Under the pieces are notes generated by a model. That model had not been told where the DNA came from, made no database searches, and worked only from the letters and a program-made list of their open reading frames with translations. A stretch of DNA of 64,000 nucleotides from Asterias rubens (lineage: Eukaryota > Echinodermata > Asteroidea > Forcipulatida > Asteriidae). Location of the stretch: contig NC_047063.1 in NCBI RefSeq assembly GCF_902459465.1, forward strand, positions 16,677,343 through 16,741,342, read 5' to 3'. Every line of letters starts with the position of its first letter. The stretch's first letter is position 1. The translations under genes were made by a program, and so were the position numbers. This document shows, piece by piece, positions 29,755-40,580 of the stretch.

Positions 29755-30128
29755 AGGCAGTGGACACTATTGGTAATTGTCAAGGACTAGCATTCACAGT
29801 TGGTGTATCTCATCATATGCATAAAATAACAAACCTGTGAAAATTTGAGCTCAATCGGTCATCGAACTTGCGAGATAACAATGAAAGAAAAAACACCCTT
29901 GTCACACGAAGTTGTATTCGTTTAGATGGTTGAGACTCAAGTTCTAAATCTGAGGTCTCGAAATCAAATTGGTGGAAAATTACTTCTTTCTCAAAAACTA
30001 TGGCACTTTAGAGGGTGCCGGTTCTCACACTGTTTTATACCATCAACCTCTCCCCATTACTCGTCACCAAGAAAGGTTATATTATGCTAATAATTATTTT
30101 GAGTAATTACCAATAGTGTCCACTGCCT
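29755..30128. mobile_element. TTAA-flanked MITE, family A, complete copy
   Basis: Starts AGGCAGTGGACACTATTGG and ends in the reverse complement CCAATAGTGTCCACTGCCT, flanked by TTAA at 29751-29754 and 30129-30132. 374 bp, no ORF. It has inner inverted words (GAGACTCAAGTTC / ATCTGAGGTCTC). TTAA duplication and no coding are typical of piggyBac-type MITEs. The stretch 30133-30384 is 3'-flanking DNA of the fibrinogen-related gene with nothing else seen. Confidence 0.85.
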
Positions 30129-30384
30129 TTAATTCACGGTACTGCTTAAACCGCAGAATTCGGCGCTTCTTTACAGCGCTCTTTGAAGGTGTGATTCCCA
30201 GGGATGAAAGCACCGATTTCCACGGTAAGCAGAGCCAGCATTTGTTACACCATCCTAAATAGCGTTACACCATTGAAACACCAATCTATTAACTGTGCAG
30301 ACTAAAGCTAATGCTAAGCCCATTTACCCTACTTATTATCTTGTTTTGTGTTGTACTTTTTTTAAGTTATGAAGGTCGGTTGAG

Positions 30385-31209
30385 TTAAGGGGTTGTTTGG
30401 CGTCTTATCTTCATTTGACATCCTTTGAGGGAGATGTCACGTCTGTTTTTCCATGGTACCCACTGCACTCCTTGGTATTCATTAACGCTTTCGGACTGAC
30501 TGTACTTGCCATTCAGATTACTCTCGATGCTGTTACATTTGTTGTACCACCAGCCACCGTTGAATTTTGCAGCGCAGTTAGTTGAACCAGAGTCGTCGTT
30601 ATCCTCGTCTTTCGTTGTGAATGCCCTCTGATGCCTCTCCAGGCCATCACCTTCGAATTATAAAAGAAAGGACCAATGAATGAATGAATAGGAGGTAACT
30701 GCTGCTATTTAGTTAAGGGGCCGGTGTACGAAGCAAATCTGTCCACAGGAAATTATTGTGTCCCCCATAAGGGAAATAGGGAGCTTTCGGTTAGGGACGG
30801 TATGCACACAGGACGGAGGCATATAGCGGTGGTCCGGATGCTCTTGCTCGAATGATCCCGTCATGTTTGTTGTGGACCGGACGGTGATATAGACTTGACT
30901 GATCATCAGCCGCTGTATATACTCTCCTCCTCAGAAGAAGAATGAAAGAGAATCAATGTAAATTTTGTCTAAACTGAACGGCTTTTAGAATAATGGTTGT
31001 TGGTGCTGCTGCATGCTGCTGATGTTGTTGTTGCTGTTGCTGCCGCTATTTTCATTGTTGTTGTTGTAGTGCTGTTTTGGTTGCGGTTTCAATCGTCGTT
31101 GTCGTCGTCGTTGTTTTTGTTGATGTTGTTGCCGTTGCTGTTGTTGAAATTGATAGCTGCTGTTGTTTTTGCTGTTGCTGTTGTTGATGTAGCTTTTGTC
31201 GTCGTCGTT

Positions 31210-31253
<44 letters not shown>

Positions 31254-34200
31254 TGTTGTTGTTCCCCTGCCAGTATTCCTACACCCAACCCCAAACCCTC
31301 CCAACTGACCCCTACCAGTGTCGCACCCGTAACATCTCCCACTCTCACATCAAGCCACAACCTGCGAAGAACTCTAACTATTAACCCGCTTCCGAGGAGT
31401 GGATGGATGTTAAAGCAGGAGAGCTTCGTTTGGTATTAAACTTTAGAAATATAGTCTGTAACGATTTTTTGTTTTTTTTTGTCGAGGGGGATTCTCAGTA
31501 CCTGCATTTCCTAGAATGGGGTTGAATTCACTGACTGTAAGATCATACGTGTCTCCAGTGATGCTGAACTCATCGTAGCGAACGCTGGCATTGCTCCCGT
31601 CAAATGCCTCCAGATCCACCACCAACTCCCACTTGGTGTTGTCGTTGTCTGTCAGGGATCGAAGCTTGCTATTTCCCCACCAGAACTCACCCTCTAGATC
31701 ACCAAATCCAGCTTCGTAGTCTGCCCAGGTACGATTGAACTCAACAGAGCCGTTGAAGCGTTTCTGAATAACCTAGGAATGTTAATGATACCAATAAATA
31801 TAAACAAGTTTTAACTTATTTGAAGCTTTGCCATGGTGTGTATTTCAAGTCATTTATTGTTTTCCTTTTATTGTAATAAACAATGTAACCCTATCTGTTT
31901 TCAATGAGTAACAAAAAGGACAAAAATACAAGGCAAAACAGCTAGAAGTAAATTTTAATGAGATTACCCTTCGAGGTAATTGGGATTTAGGTTGGAGTTT
32001 TGGGACAACAACAAAACACGAGGCCAGTAATTTTTCTTAAATAGAGAAAACCTGCTTAAGAAGAAAATCACTGCTTTACGATATTCCGTAGAAAAGAGCA
32101 AGCCACGAGTAGTAAATTGTACTTGATACACATAGTTGTCTGGTCTGGCGCATGAAACATGTCATAATAGGCGCCACGTAAAAGTTGAACATGAGTAGAA
32201 TTTATTACAAAAATCACTTTAAAAAAACGAATTTGAGAGTTTTTACCGTCTTGTTGTATTGTTTTAATTGTATTGTAAATTATCGAGCAATCCGAAATGG
32301 ATGTATACGTACAATGAACCCTTCGCCACCGCTCTCCGTTGAGTTTAAGTCACAGAAGGCCTCTGTGGAATTACCATCAACTAAGATGTTGTGCACTCCA
32401 TCAGTATCGTGTCCCGAATCGAGGACATCCTGACAGTCATTGTAGACTGGGATTGCAGTTGTACTAGGGGCTGCAGAAGTAGCTTCTGTAGAACGAACAC
32501 ACATGCACAATGTTATGGAAACCAGCGTGGAAAAGGTTTGTTTTAAACTCAACAATGTTGAGCCTGACAATGTGTGGACAATGTGTGGACAATGTCCATG
32601 TTTTGTGTGATCAACCGTAGAGGGCGGATAACAAACACAACCGCCTTCACAGTGTTTTTTTTTAGGATAGGAGTTTAACGCATAGTCCTTAAAGGCAGTG
32701 GACACTGTTGGTAATTACTCAAAATAACTATTAGCGTAAAACCTTACTTGGTGACGAGTACTGGGGAGATGTTGATAGTATAAAACTTTGTGAGAAACGG
32801 CTCCATGTGAAGTAACGTAGTTTTCTAGAAAGAAGTAGTTTTCCATGAATTTGATTTCGAGACCTCAGATTTAGAATTTGAGGTCACGAAATCAAGCATC
32901 TGAAAGCACAAGGGCTACAAGGGTTTTTTTTCTTGCATTGGTATCTTACAACTTCGACGACTAACTAAACTCAAATTTTCACGGGTTTTTTATTACACAA
33001 CTTCAATCAAGTTAAGCCTTTAGTGAGGCATCTGAAAACACACAAATTTGTGGAACATTTGTGTTTTTTCTTGCAACTTCGATGACCAATTGAGTCATAA
33101 TTTTCACAGAGTTGTTATTTTATGCATGTGTTGGGATACACCAAGTAGACTGCATGGTCTTTGTCAAATTAACAGCACATCCTCACAATTACAATTAAAT
33201 GATCTTTGAAATCAAATTTATCTTTAAAACTGCATCATCGATGAGTGGGGACAACATAAACCATTGCTATTGATCTTGTCGAAGTGTTTTTCTCTCTTAA
33301 ACCCGGATTACATTCTTACCAGTTGTAGTTGACTGACGGTTCAGGTTATCACCTTGCGTGCTTACATCGTATAAGAGTACATGAGAAAATGATTGGTATG
33401 TTTACAGTAATGTAATGTTTGGCATCCTACCTTTTTGAAGGGAGCGAGGATGTAGGGGCCTTCCCTCTTTAATCCATTTTTTATAAAAAATTTGCTGCCA
33501 GGCTTTTTGGGGGAATTTCAATTAATTTTCTATAGATTTTATATATAAAATTGATATGGTATTATTTGATAAGCTGTTTTCCAATTTTTTTGTGACGTTT
33601 TTGTCATTGTACCATTTTGTGCCTTTGTTATTTTTATTGTCTGGATCGCCTTTAGATAGTGATTATTTTCGCTATTTGGTTATCCGCAGGCTTGTTCTCT
33701 GTGTAGTCATATTTTTGTTGCATATTCTTTGTATGCACTGTTTGCCTGGAAATAAATAAACAAATAAATAAATGTATCAAACAGATGTTTGATACGGAGC
33801 TCAGAAACCAATTGCCACACCCATTCTCTTGAACAACCTTCCCGCCCACATCCGTGCCTCAACTACACTGGACTCATTTAAGGCGGCTTTCAAGACCAAC
33901 TTATACAAATCCAAGTAAGCTTGTTTAGTTTCAGCTATTTCATCCCTCTTAAAATTGTCATTTTGTTGTTGTCGTGCATTTTGGGGGTCTTTATATATAA
34001 GTGTGTTTTGTTATTTTTCGTTTCAGCGCCTACAAACCCTGTATTAAGCGCTATATAAATGCATGTTATTATTATACCAGCTTTGCTTGGAATCCTGAGA
34101 TAATTAACTGCAAGATGATGATATCACCATCTCAACATGTCGGATTCCACTCTCAGAGCTCCGTATAGTTATTATGTTTTCCAGGATTGCGATCTTACCT

Positions 34201-37200
34201 AGTGACGTTGAAGTTCTCTTTGGGTCTTCACTTTGAGCGTTTTCATTTGGACATCCTTGTGATCTACGGAGTCCTTCAGGGTCCTTTGGAAGAGTGTCGA
34301 TGTAGACGGGTTGGTCCTTCCTAGGCGGTGCATAAGCGTTGTGTCCGCCCAGCATGACTTGAGTGCAGGAGCAAGGATCGCCCGGTGGTAGAACGAACCG
34401 TACCCTGCCGCCTGCAGATTCATCTGGTTCAGTACCAAGTACACAGACACGGGCTGCCACAGAAGTAACTGTTACCAATGGAAGAGGTTGCCTCAATAAA
34501 AATAATTAGTATGCACAAATAAACTTTTTGGGGGCTACTTCTGTTTTTATTAAACTATGTGACATGTAGAATGTACGCAAAATCATAGGTGAAAACAATT
34601 CAGCCGCACATGTTTTAAAACACAATATCGAAAATTACCCTACTGATATATACACAATGACAAACAACTATTAAGTTTGAGTCATTGATTTTATATTATT
34701 TTTATTTTATTTTTCTGACTGGCTCTTTTTTTGCTTTGTTGTCTCTGCTGTTGTGACCAGTGGTTTAATGATGTTGTTGTTTTATATTGGTTTTGTTATT
34801 TCACCTTTTCTTCTAAATGCACTATACTTGTTTTTATTAATACATACATTGTCTAGCCTAATAGCCTTAGACTTCAAAACATGGCCTCTCATAAAACTCA
34901 AATTCCGGCCCCAAGTAGGAATAATTACAGCCATTAAAATTAAAAGGTTGGCTCAGATTAATCAGCAACACGTTCTTTGCGACAAGGGATTGATGAATAT
35001 TAACAATATTATATTTCTTTGTGATGGCGATTTTTTTTTTAATAAGCAACCTTGGCCCTCAATCGATGTAGTCACGTTCTGGCAAGCGCATTGGCTTAAT
35101 TTTCCACGAGTTAAGATCTCCAGCACAAAATTATAATGAGTAGCTTTTACCGAACGTAAAAATCAATTCATCTTTTTTTATTGTGTATTGTCATCATAAT
35201 TTGTTTTTAAATTAACTCAAATATTTGTCACAGGTCTTTTTATTTTAGTTATGGTCGATCAGGCAAACTCATGTTTGTGTCTCTGTGACTATTTTGTCAA
35301 CTTTACCAAAGCTTTATTTTAGAAAGGATTATAATCGATTTTATAGTGCACGTTTTATACCAAATTCGCTCTCCACCGAGTTGGTTGTTATAATGGTCAT
35401 TAACTGACTTGTGGAGTAAACACTTAATTAAGATATGGCAATTAGTTAATTTCTTTTTCAAATTTCAGTTTCTACAATTATGCCTTGTTAAGTAAGAAAA
35501 ATCTGCTCTCAAATTTGCTGTTAGGTAAATCCAGTATTCTACTACAAAAGAGGTTTCTTTTGAGGGTATGGTTAGACTACGTAAATTACTGAGGTTTGAG
35601 CGAGCTCACGCGCCGTTTTTTTTGCGCGTTGTGCACGATGTGAAGTGAGGCTGTGCCAGACAACCGCGAAGTTGTCAGGCTCTAGCTGATGCATCTACCC
35701 CTTCAAATCAATTGACAAGAATAAAGGAATTTGCGGCTTCTTCAGTAGATTTTTATTAAAAGTATTGACAGCAAATTCCTTACAATGAGGGCAATGCAAT
35801 ACTACAATTTCCCTGCACTTAACACTTGACATCGTACGTGTGAACATTCTCGTAGAATTTCCTAGTTTGTGGAACTTAGTTTGGTTTCTGGCAGTTTATT
35901 CACGGGTAAGTTCTCTAGTACAAATTCCACAATATTTATTCCCTGATTTGGAGAAAGAAAAGCCTCGATTGTACAAAGAAATGCAACAACAATCATGTAT
36001 TTTTAACGCACGTTGATATTGCACAACGCTTTTTCTGTTGACGTTAAATACCCATCTCAGGTCACGTGACATTCTGTCTGTTGTTTTCATTCATGACAAC
36101 AATTAAGCAATTAACAAATGTAATTTTACTTTGAATGTTTACCTTCAAATGTCTCAAGTCTTAGGCAATGTAGCAAACACACGTCATACAACCGATTTAA
36201 ATTATAATAAATTGTATTGAGAAAAGTCTGCTAAGCTGTAAATTGGAGCAAAAGTAATGGTATTTAACAACGTATACTTTCAAGACAGATGCACACGATA
36301 ATTTATAAAAACAGCATTTTAATTTCTATGGTATTTCTAAGGTTTTCCGGCGTATTTCAAAGAAAATCCATTCATTTTAACACTCAACTTATTTAGTTAC
36401 GTTTGGAAATGATTTCTCCTTTGAATCAGCATTAAACAGTTAGAAGGAGTAATTCAATTGGATTAGTTATCCATTCACATGTCAAAATAGTTTTATCCAT
36501 TTTCTGTCTAGGCAGCAAGACTCATTCAATTTGAATGCCTGTTGTAAAAATTGTATATTATTGAACTTTTGCTGAAATCTACCGTGAAAACCTATTGAAA
36601 TGTATTCATAAAAACCGCAGACAATTTCGCTATTCATATTGGTGGAGAGCGCGTCACGTGGGGTGTTGAAACCTTTGATAATGACCCGTGTTTATGACCG
36701 GTTGTGAGCGGGACAGTTTCTTCATTCCTATTGGTCGAGAGCAACGGCTGGAACAGGTTGTGCCACATCAAGCGATGTTTTGGATTGTTAATGTTATTAC
36801 CATTAAATTTTTATTAAAAAGTTGTTATCTTGAAATTCATGTTGTGGTGGCCAAGTCTCAGTATTTATGATGTGTCCATTTATTACAGCCCTAAACTCCA
36901 TGAAAGAACACTTCGCTAGTATTCAACCCAAGCATTGTGTATATTATTACCAGTTTTAAAGGCAAACAGTTTACATTAAAAATAGGTAACTTTACTTCAA
37001 AATTAATTAATTATTTTACATGAGTGGGTTTATACCCAGCAATTCAGTAAAAAAACTACCCAATATTGATGTTAAGTTTTACACAACTATTTACATTGTA
37101 AAGCGGTAAAGTCTTTACTTCAAAATTAAGTAATATTTTACATGAGTGGGTTTACCAAACAATTCAGTAAAGAAAACTACCCAATATTTATGTAAACTTT

Positions 37201-38127
37201 TACACAGCTATTAAGCAAGACATTACTCAACGCCTGTTGGGTAAAAAAGTTTTACCTAATCGTTATGGTGTTCGCCCACAACATCTAAAACAGGTAATAA
37301 TTTACACAAGTTGTGTAATCTTTTCTCTGTGTGTAGTGGTTTAAACCCGCCGAGGGCTGGTTCTTGATAATTTACCTCGACTTCGTCTCAGTAAAATTAT
37401 CAAGAACCAGGCATCAGTTGAAAACTTCTCACCACACATTGATTCCATTATTTATGTCGAAGGAATTAATTTAAAGACCCTGGACACTATTGGTAATTGT
37501 CAAAGACCAGTCTTCTCACTTGGTGTGTTCTCAACATTATATGCATGAAAAAACAAACCTGTTAAAATTTAAGAACAATTAGTAACCGAAGGTGCGAGAC
37601 TATAGTGAACAAAAAACAACCTTGTTACACAAAGTTGTGTGCTGTCAGATGTTTGATATCGAGACCTCAATTTCTAAATCTGAGGTTTCGAAATCAAATT
37701 CGTGGAAAATTACTTCTTTCGAAAACGTCACTTCAGAGGGAGCCGTTTCTCAAAATGTTGTATACTATCAACAACCTCTTCCCATTAAGCCCGGTTCATA
37801 CTTCCTGCGAATGCGTATGCGATACGAATGTTGACGTCACAAATTCGCAACGAAAAATTCGCAGCAGTTGCCCTTTGCTCAACTCACTTGCGAATATCGC
37901 TGCGAAAGGAGGGTTGTGACGTCAAATTCACGTCAAATTCGCTTCGCATTCGCATTCGCATTCGCATGAAGTATGAACGGGGCTTTACTCGTTACCAAGT
38001 AAGATTTTATGCTAACAATTATTTTGAGTAATTACCAATAGTGTCCACTGCCTTTAACTTTAGATTTACCTTCTATAGCAGCTGTAACAACGAGTAAGAG
38101 AGTAAGAGTCGGTAGCAACAGATCCAT
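30385..38127 (-). CDS. Secreted fibrinogen-related protein (FReD lectin-like), 5 exons, complete
   Basis: Predicted extracellular protein with a C-terminal fibrinogen-related domain; ficolins, tachylectins and angiopoietins share this fold, which often binds acetylated glycans or proteins in innate immunity. Exons in transcript order: 38127-38070, 34468-34199, 32485-32313, 31772-31502, 30650-30385 (TAA). Phases agree, giving 345 residues. Residues 1-19 are a signal peptide (MDLLLPTLTLLLVVTAAIE). Residues 20-124 are a unique region with four Cys and Pro/Gly-rich sequence that I do not recognise. The domain from about 125 shows DCQDVL, FIVIQKRFNGSVEFNRTW, AGFGDLEGEFWWGN, the Ca-site-like KDEDNDDSGSTNC and WWYNKC. 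At least five N-glycosylation sequons. Intron 1 is 3.6 kb and holds nested MITEs; intron 4 holds a GTC trinucleotide array. Ligand and tissue unknown. Confidence 0.9.
30990..31263 (+). repeat. Trinucleotide repeat (GTT/GCT then GTC)n
   Basis: Imperfect GTT/GCT repeats followed by a near-pure GTC run of about 22 units (31198-31263). Lies in intron 4 of the fibrinogen-related gene. It produces long spurious ORFs (poly-Val, poly-Ser, poly-Arg, poly-Thr) on both strands. Confidence 0.95.
32693..33172 (+). mobile_element. TTAA MITE, family A, 3'-truncated
   Basis: Begins AAAGGCAGTGGACACTGTTGG after TTAA at 32689-32692 and follows the family to TTTGTCAAATTA near 33172, where the right terminal repeat is lost. 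The segment around 33000-33060 repeats part of the body (CATCTGAAAACACACAA). Sits in intron 2 of the fibrinogen-related gene. Confidence 0.7.
33555..34077 (+). mobile_element. Two LINE 3' ends in tandem (second L2/CR1-like)
   Basis: 33555-33775 ends in GGAAATAAATAAACAAATAAA, a LINE-type 3' tail. 33778-34077 encodes in one frame LLNNLPAHIRASTTLDSFKA then FKTNLYKSK and stop, followed by AAGCGCTATATAAATGCATG and a TTATTATTAT tail, which is the C-terminus and tail of an L2/CR1-like element on the plus strand. Both are 5'-truncated and inactive. Intronic, antisense to the fibrinogen-related gene. Confidence 0.75.
36971..37212 (+). repeat. Tandem duplication, about 120-bp period
   Basis: Two diverged copies containing TTTACATT, ACTTCAAAATTAA, ACATGAGTGGGTTTA, CAATTCAGTAAA and ACTACCCAATATT in the same order. 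A short palindrome follows at 37360-37412 (GGTTCTTGATAATTT / AAATTATCAAGAACC). Both lie in intron 1 of the fibrinogen-related gene. Confidence 0.8.
37475..38053. mobile_element. TTAA MITE, family A, interrupted by family C MITE
   Basis: Family A copy between TTAA at 37471-37474 and 38054-38057. A second element (37788-37985) is inserted in it. The right end stops 16 bp before the minus-strand exon 1 boundary at 38070, so it sits inside intron 1 directly behind the splice donor. Confidence 0.85.
37788..37985. mobile_element. Foldback MITE, family C, nested
   Basis: Ends AGCCCGGTTCATACTTCCTG and the near complement AAGTATGAACGGGGCTT, with TA on each side (37786-37787 and 37986-37987). Arms carry repeated GCATTC / GAATGC words, with two TGACGTCA-like sites inside. 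A second copy is at 43479-43673. Confidence 0.85.
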
Positions 38128-38670
38128 GCTGGAGTCCACCACACAATATTTGCTGTTACAAACAATAACTGTTAAGTCAATGCGTCTCTACTAAGTCATC
38201 AACATCTATAACGTTTTCACATAAGGTTGTTTGCTTTATTCTTGAAGAAAACACAATCTGACCTACTGGAGCAGCGACTGACGCTTGAATGCCGAGCTCA
38301 ACTAGTTACAGCCATGAACAATCAAATAAAAACGGTTTGCTAAGATTTATCAGCAACACGTTCTTTGCTGCAAGGGTTCGATGGAAGAGGGATTAAAAAT
38401 AGACTCCATTGTTGTTGTTTTTTTCTCTCTTTGTCATAAGCAACCTTGGCCGCCAGTCGCTGCGCTGTCACGTTCTGGCTAGGAACTGGTTTAATCTCCA
38501 GGAAAAATTACGATAAACCGTTTTTTACCTAATATTTTAGTTATTTCTCTGCTATCATTTTTTTTTGCGTATATTATTTGTCAAATTGATTTTTGTTCCT
38601 CTCCAGTCCTCAAGTGATGGTACGTCAAACAGTTTCCATGGCAACATTATACATGAACAGTTACCCTTAA

Positions 38671-39059
38671 AGGCAGTGGACACTATTGGTAATTAGTCAA
38701 AATAATTGTTATCATAAAACCTTTCTTGATTACGAGTAATGGGGAGAGGTTGATGGTATAAAACATTGTGAGAAACAGCTCCCTTTGAAGTGACGTAGTT
38801 TTCGAGAAAGAAGAAATTTTCCACGAATTTGATTTCGAGACCTCAGATTTAGAATTTTAGGTCTCGAAATCAAGCATCTGAAAGCACACAACTTCTTGTG
38901 ACCATGGTGCGACAAGGGTGTTTTTTCTTTCATTATTATCTCACAACTTCGGCGACCGGTTGAGCTCAAATTTGCACAGGTTTGTTATTTTATGCTTGTG
39001 TTGAGGTACACCAACTGTGAAGGCTAGTCTTTGACAATTACCAATAGTGTCCAGTGCCT
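38671..39059. mobile_element. TTAA MITE, family A, complete copy
   Basis: Between TTAA at 38667-38670 and 39060-39063. Both termini intact (AGGCAGTGGACACTATTGG and CCAATAGTGTCCAGTGCCT). 389 bp. Lies 5' of the fibrinogen-related gene. The rest of 38128-40580 has GGTCACAATGGGT-type repeats (39380-39610), a family E copy and no gene that I can support. Confidence 0.85.
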
Positions 39060-40298
39060 TTAAAGGGCTTACAATAAGACGGCGAACGGGAAAAGTACAA
39101 TTTCCATGACTTTTTTTTCCTCGCAGCTATGATGGCTTGTGTTGCGAACTTTTGGTTTTGGTTCAGATGTTTTCTTACACAAAATATAATTACTATACCA
39201 TACCAGCAACTACAGTCATTATACGGTCGTAAACATTGCTACTACGCGACATGCCTTATTATAATAGATAACCTTAGACGTTATACACTGATTGTTCACA
39301 GATGTTAACTAAATCTGGTCACCTTTTTTGAAATCACCTGTTTTAAATACGAACGCAAATTTGATGGATCATAGTGTGTAGGACACAATCGGTCACAAAC
39401 ACTGGACTGTTATAAAAAAAGGTCATACATAATCTTTCGTCAGAAACAATGGGTCGCATAATACTAGACAGTCAGAAAAAAGGGTCTGGCATAGCAGTGT
39501 GTCGAACACACAGAGGTGGATCATAATGACTTGTAAAATAACATGATGGGTCAGACACAACGGTTTGTCGCACAGACTTGGTAGTACATTATGGGTTTTT
39601 TGGTCACAATGGGTTGCCACGCTCTTTGATGTCGGAATTTAAAATTCGAAATTCATTTCGGCGGCCACTATGGTCCATCTCAGACATAAGCATGTGCCAT
39701 CTTTCAATTCGACTAAATTCAATTCATTGTTTTAATCACCCTCAGTAGGCAAATACATCAGTTGACAAGCTCCATAGAAAACATTTACTAATTATGATGG
39801 CAAGAAATATACAGTTATACAATTAAATATAAAGATTATTTGACAAATGGGAAGCAGATATGTAACAATGGTTGAATTATATACAAGTGAATACATATAA
39901 AAGTGACTATCAACAAAAACCATTAATCTAACGTACTTTATTATGAACCACAACACAAATTATACATATACAGTGTAAACAGATAAACAGTGGCTAACCA
40001 GACCTCCAAATAGCTCACATCCAGCACACGAAAACAGTTGAAAACAAGTGCAAAACGTCAACCATTCAGAAGTCTTTGTCTCTGTCGTGCCTATTTCACT
40101 CCATTGCGGGAGGAAAGCCTCTTAACCAATTCTCCAATTTACTCTATTCTTCACTGTATTTTGCCAAGCAATGCCCCGATATATACTAATGGTTCATCTC
40201 TCCATCTTCTTTTTTGTCTTCCTCTTTTTCTAGTCCGGTTTCTTGGAGTCCAGTTGGTTGTTTTGCATGCCCACCTGTTGTCATGCAGATGACCTGCC

Positions 40299-40462
40299 GT
40301 CGATTTCACCAAACTCTTCCTAACTTAGGATTAATCTTAGGACTTAGGACGGTTTCAGTTCCGTGTCCAAATACGTCGGACACATTGAACTCATCCTAAG
40401 TTAGGACGGGTTGCTCGTCCTAACTCGAGATAAGATTGATCCTAGCGTTTCGTGAAATCGGC
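40299..40462. repeat. Foldback element, family E
   Basis: Starts GTCGATTTCACCAAACTC and ends GCGTTTCGTGAAATCGGC, with many TAAGTTAGGA / TCCTAACT words. It is the reverse-orientation relative of the copy at 1680-1844. Lies about 120 bp past the P450 stop codon on the minus strand. Confidence 0.8.
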
Positions 40463-40580
40463 TCACCTCCCCTTCTTTGATTTAATCGTCTTAATAATAC
40501 TCAGCCATCTAAGTTAGCTTTAAAATGCAATCTGACTTTCTAAAGAACGGTTAATAAGGTGAAAGCTGTGCGTCCTCAGC

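Noticed and set aside
30997-31384. Long ORFs on both strands (poly-Val, poly-Ser, poly-Arg, poly-Thr)
   Set aside because: They are all products of the GTT/GTC trinucleotide repeat in different frames; no independent coding evidence.
34753-35136. 127-residue ORF in intron 1 of the fibrinogen-related gene
   Set aside because: Hydrophobic AT-rich composition, no domain, lies in an intron; part of the sequence (AGCAACACGTTCTTTGC...) recurs near 38350, so it is repeat-derived.
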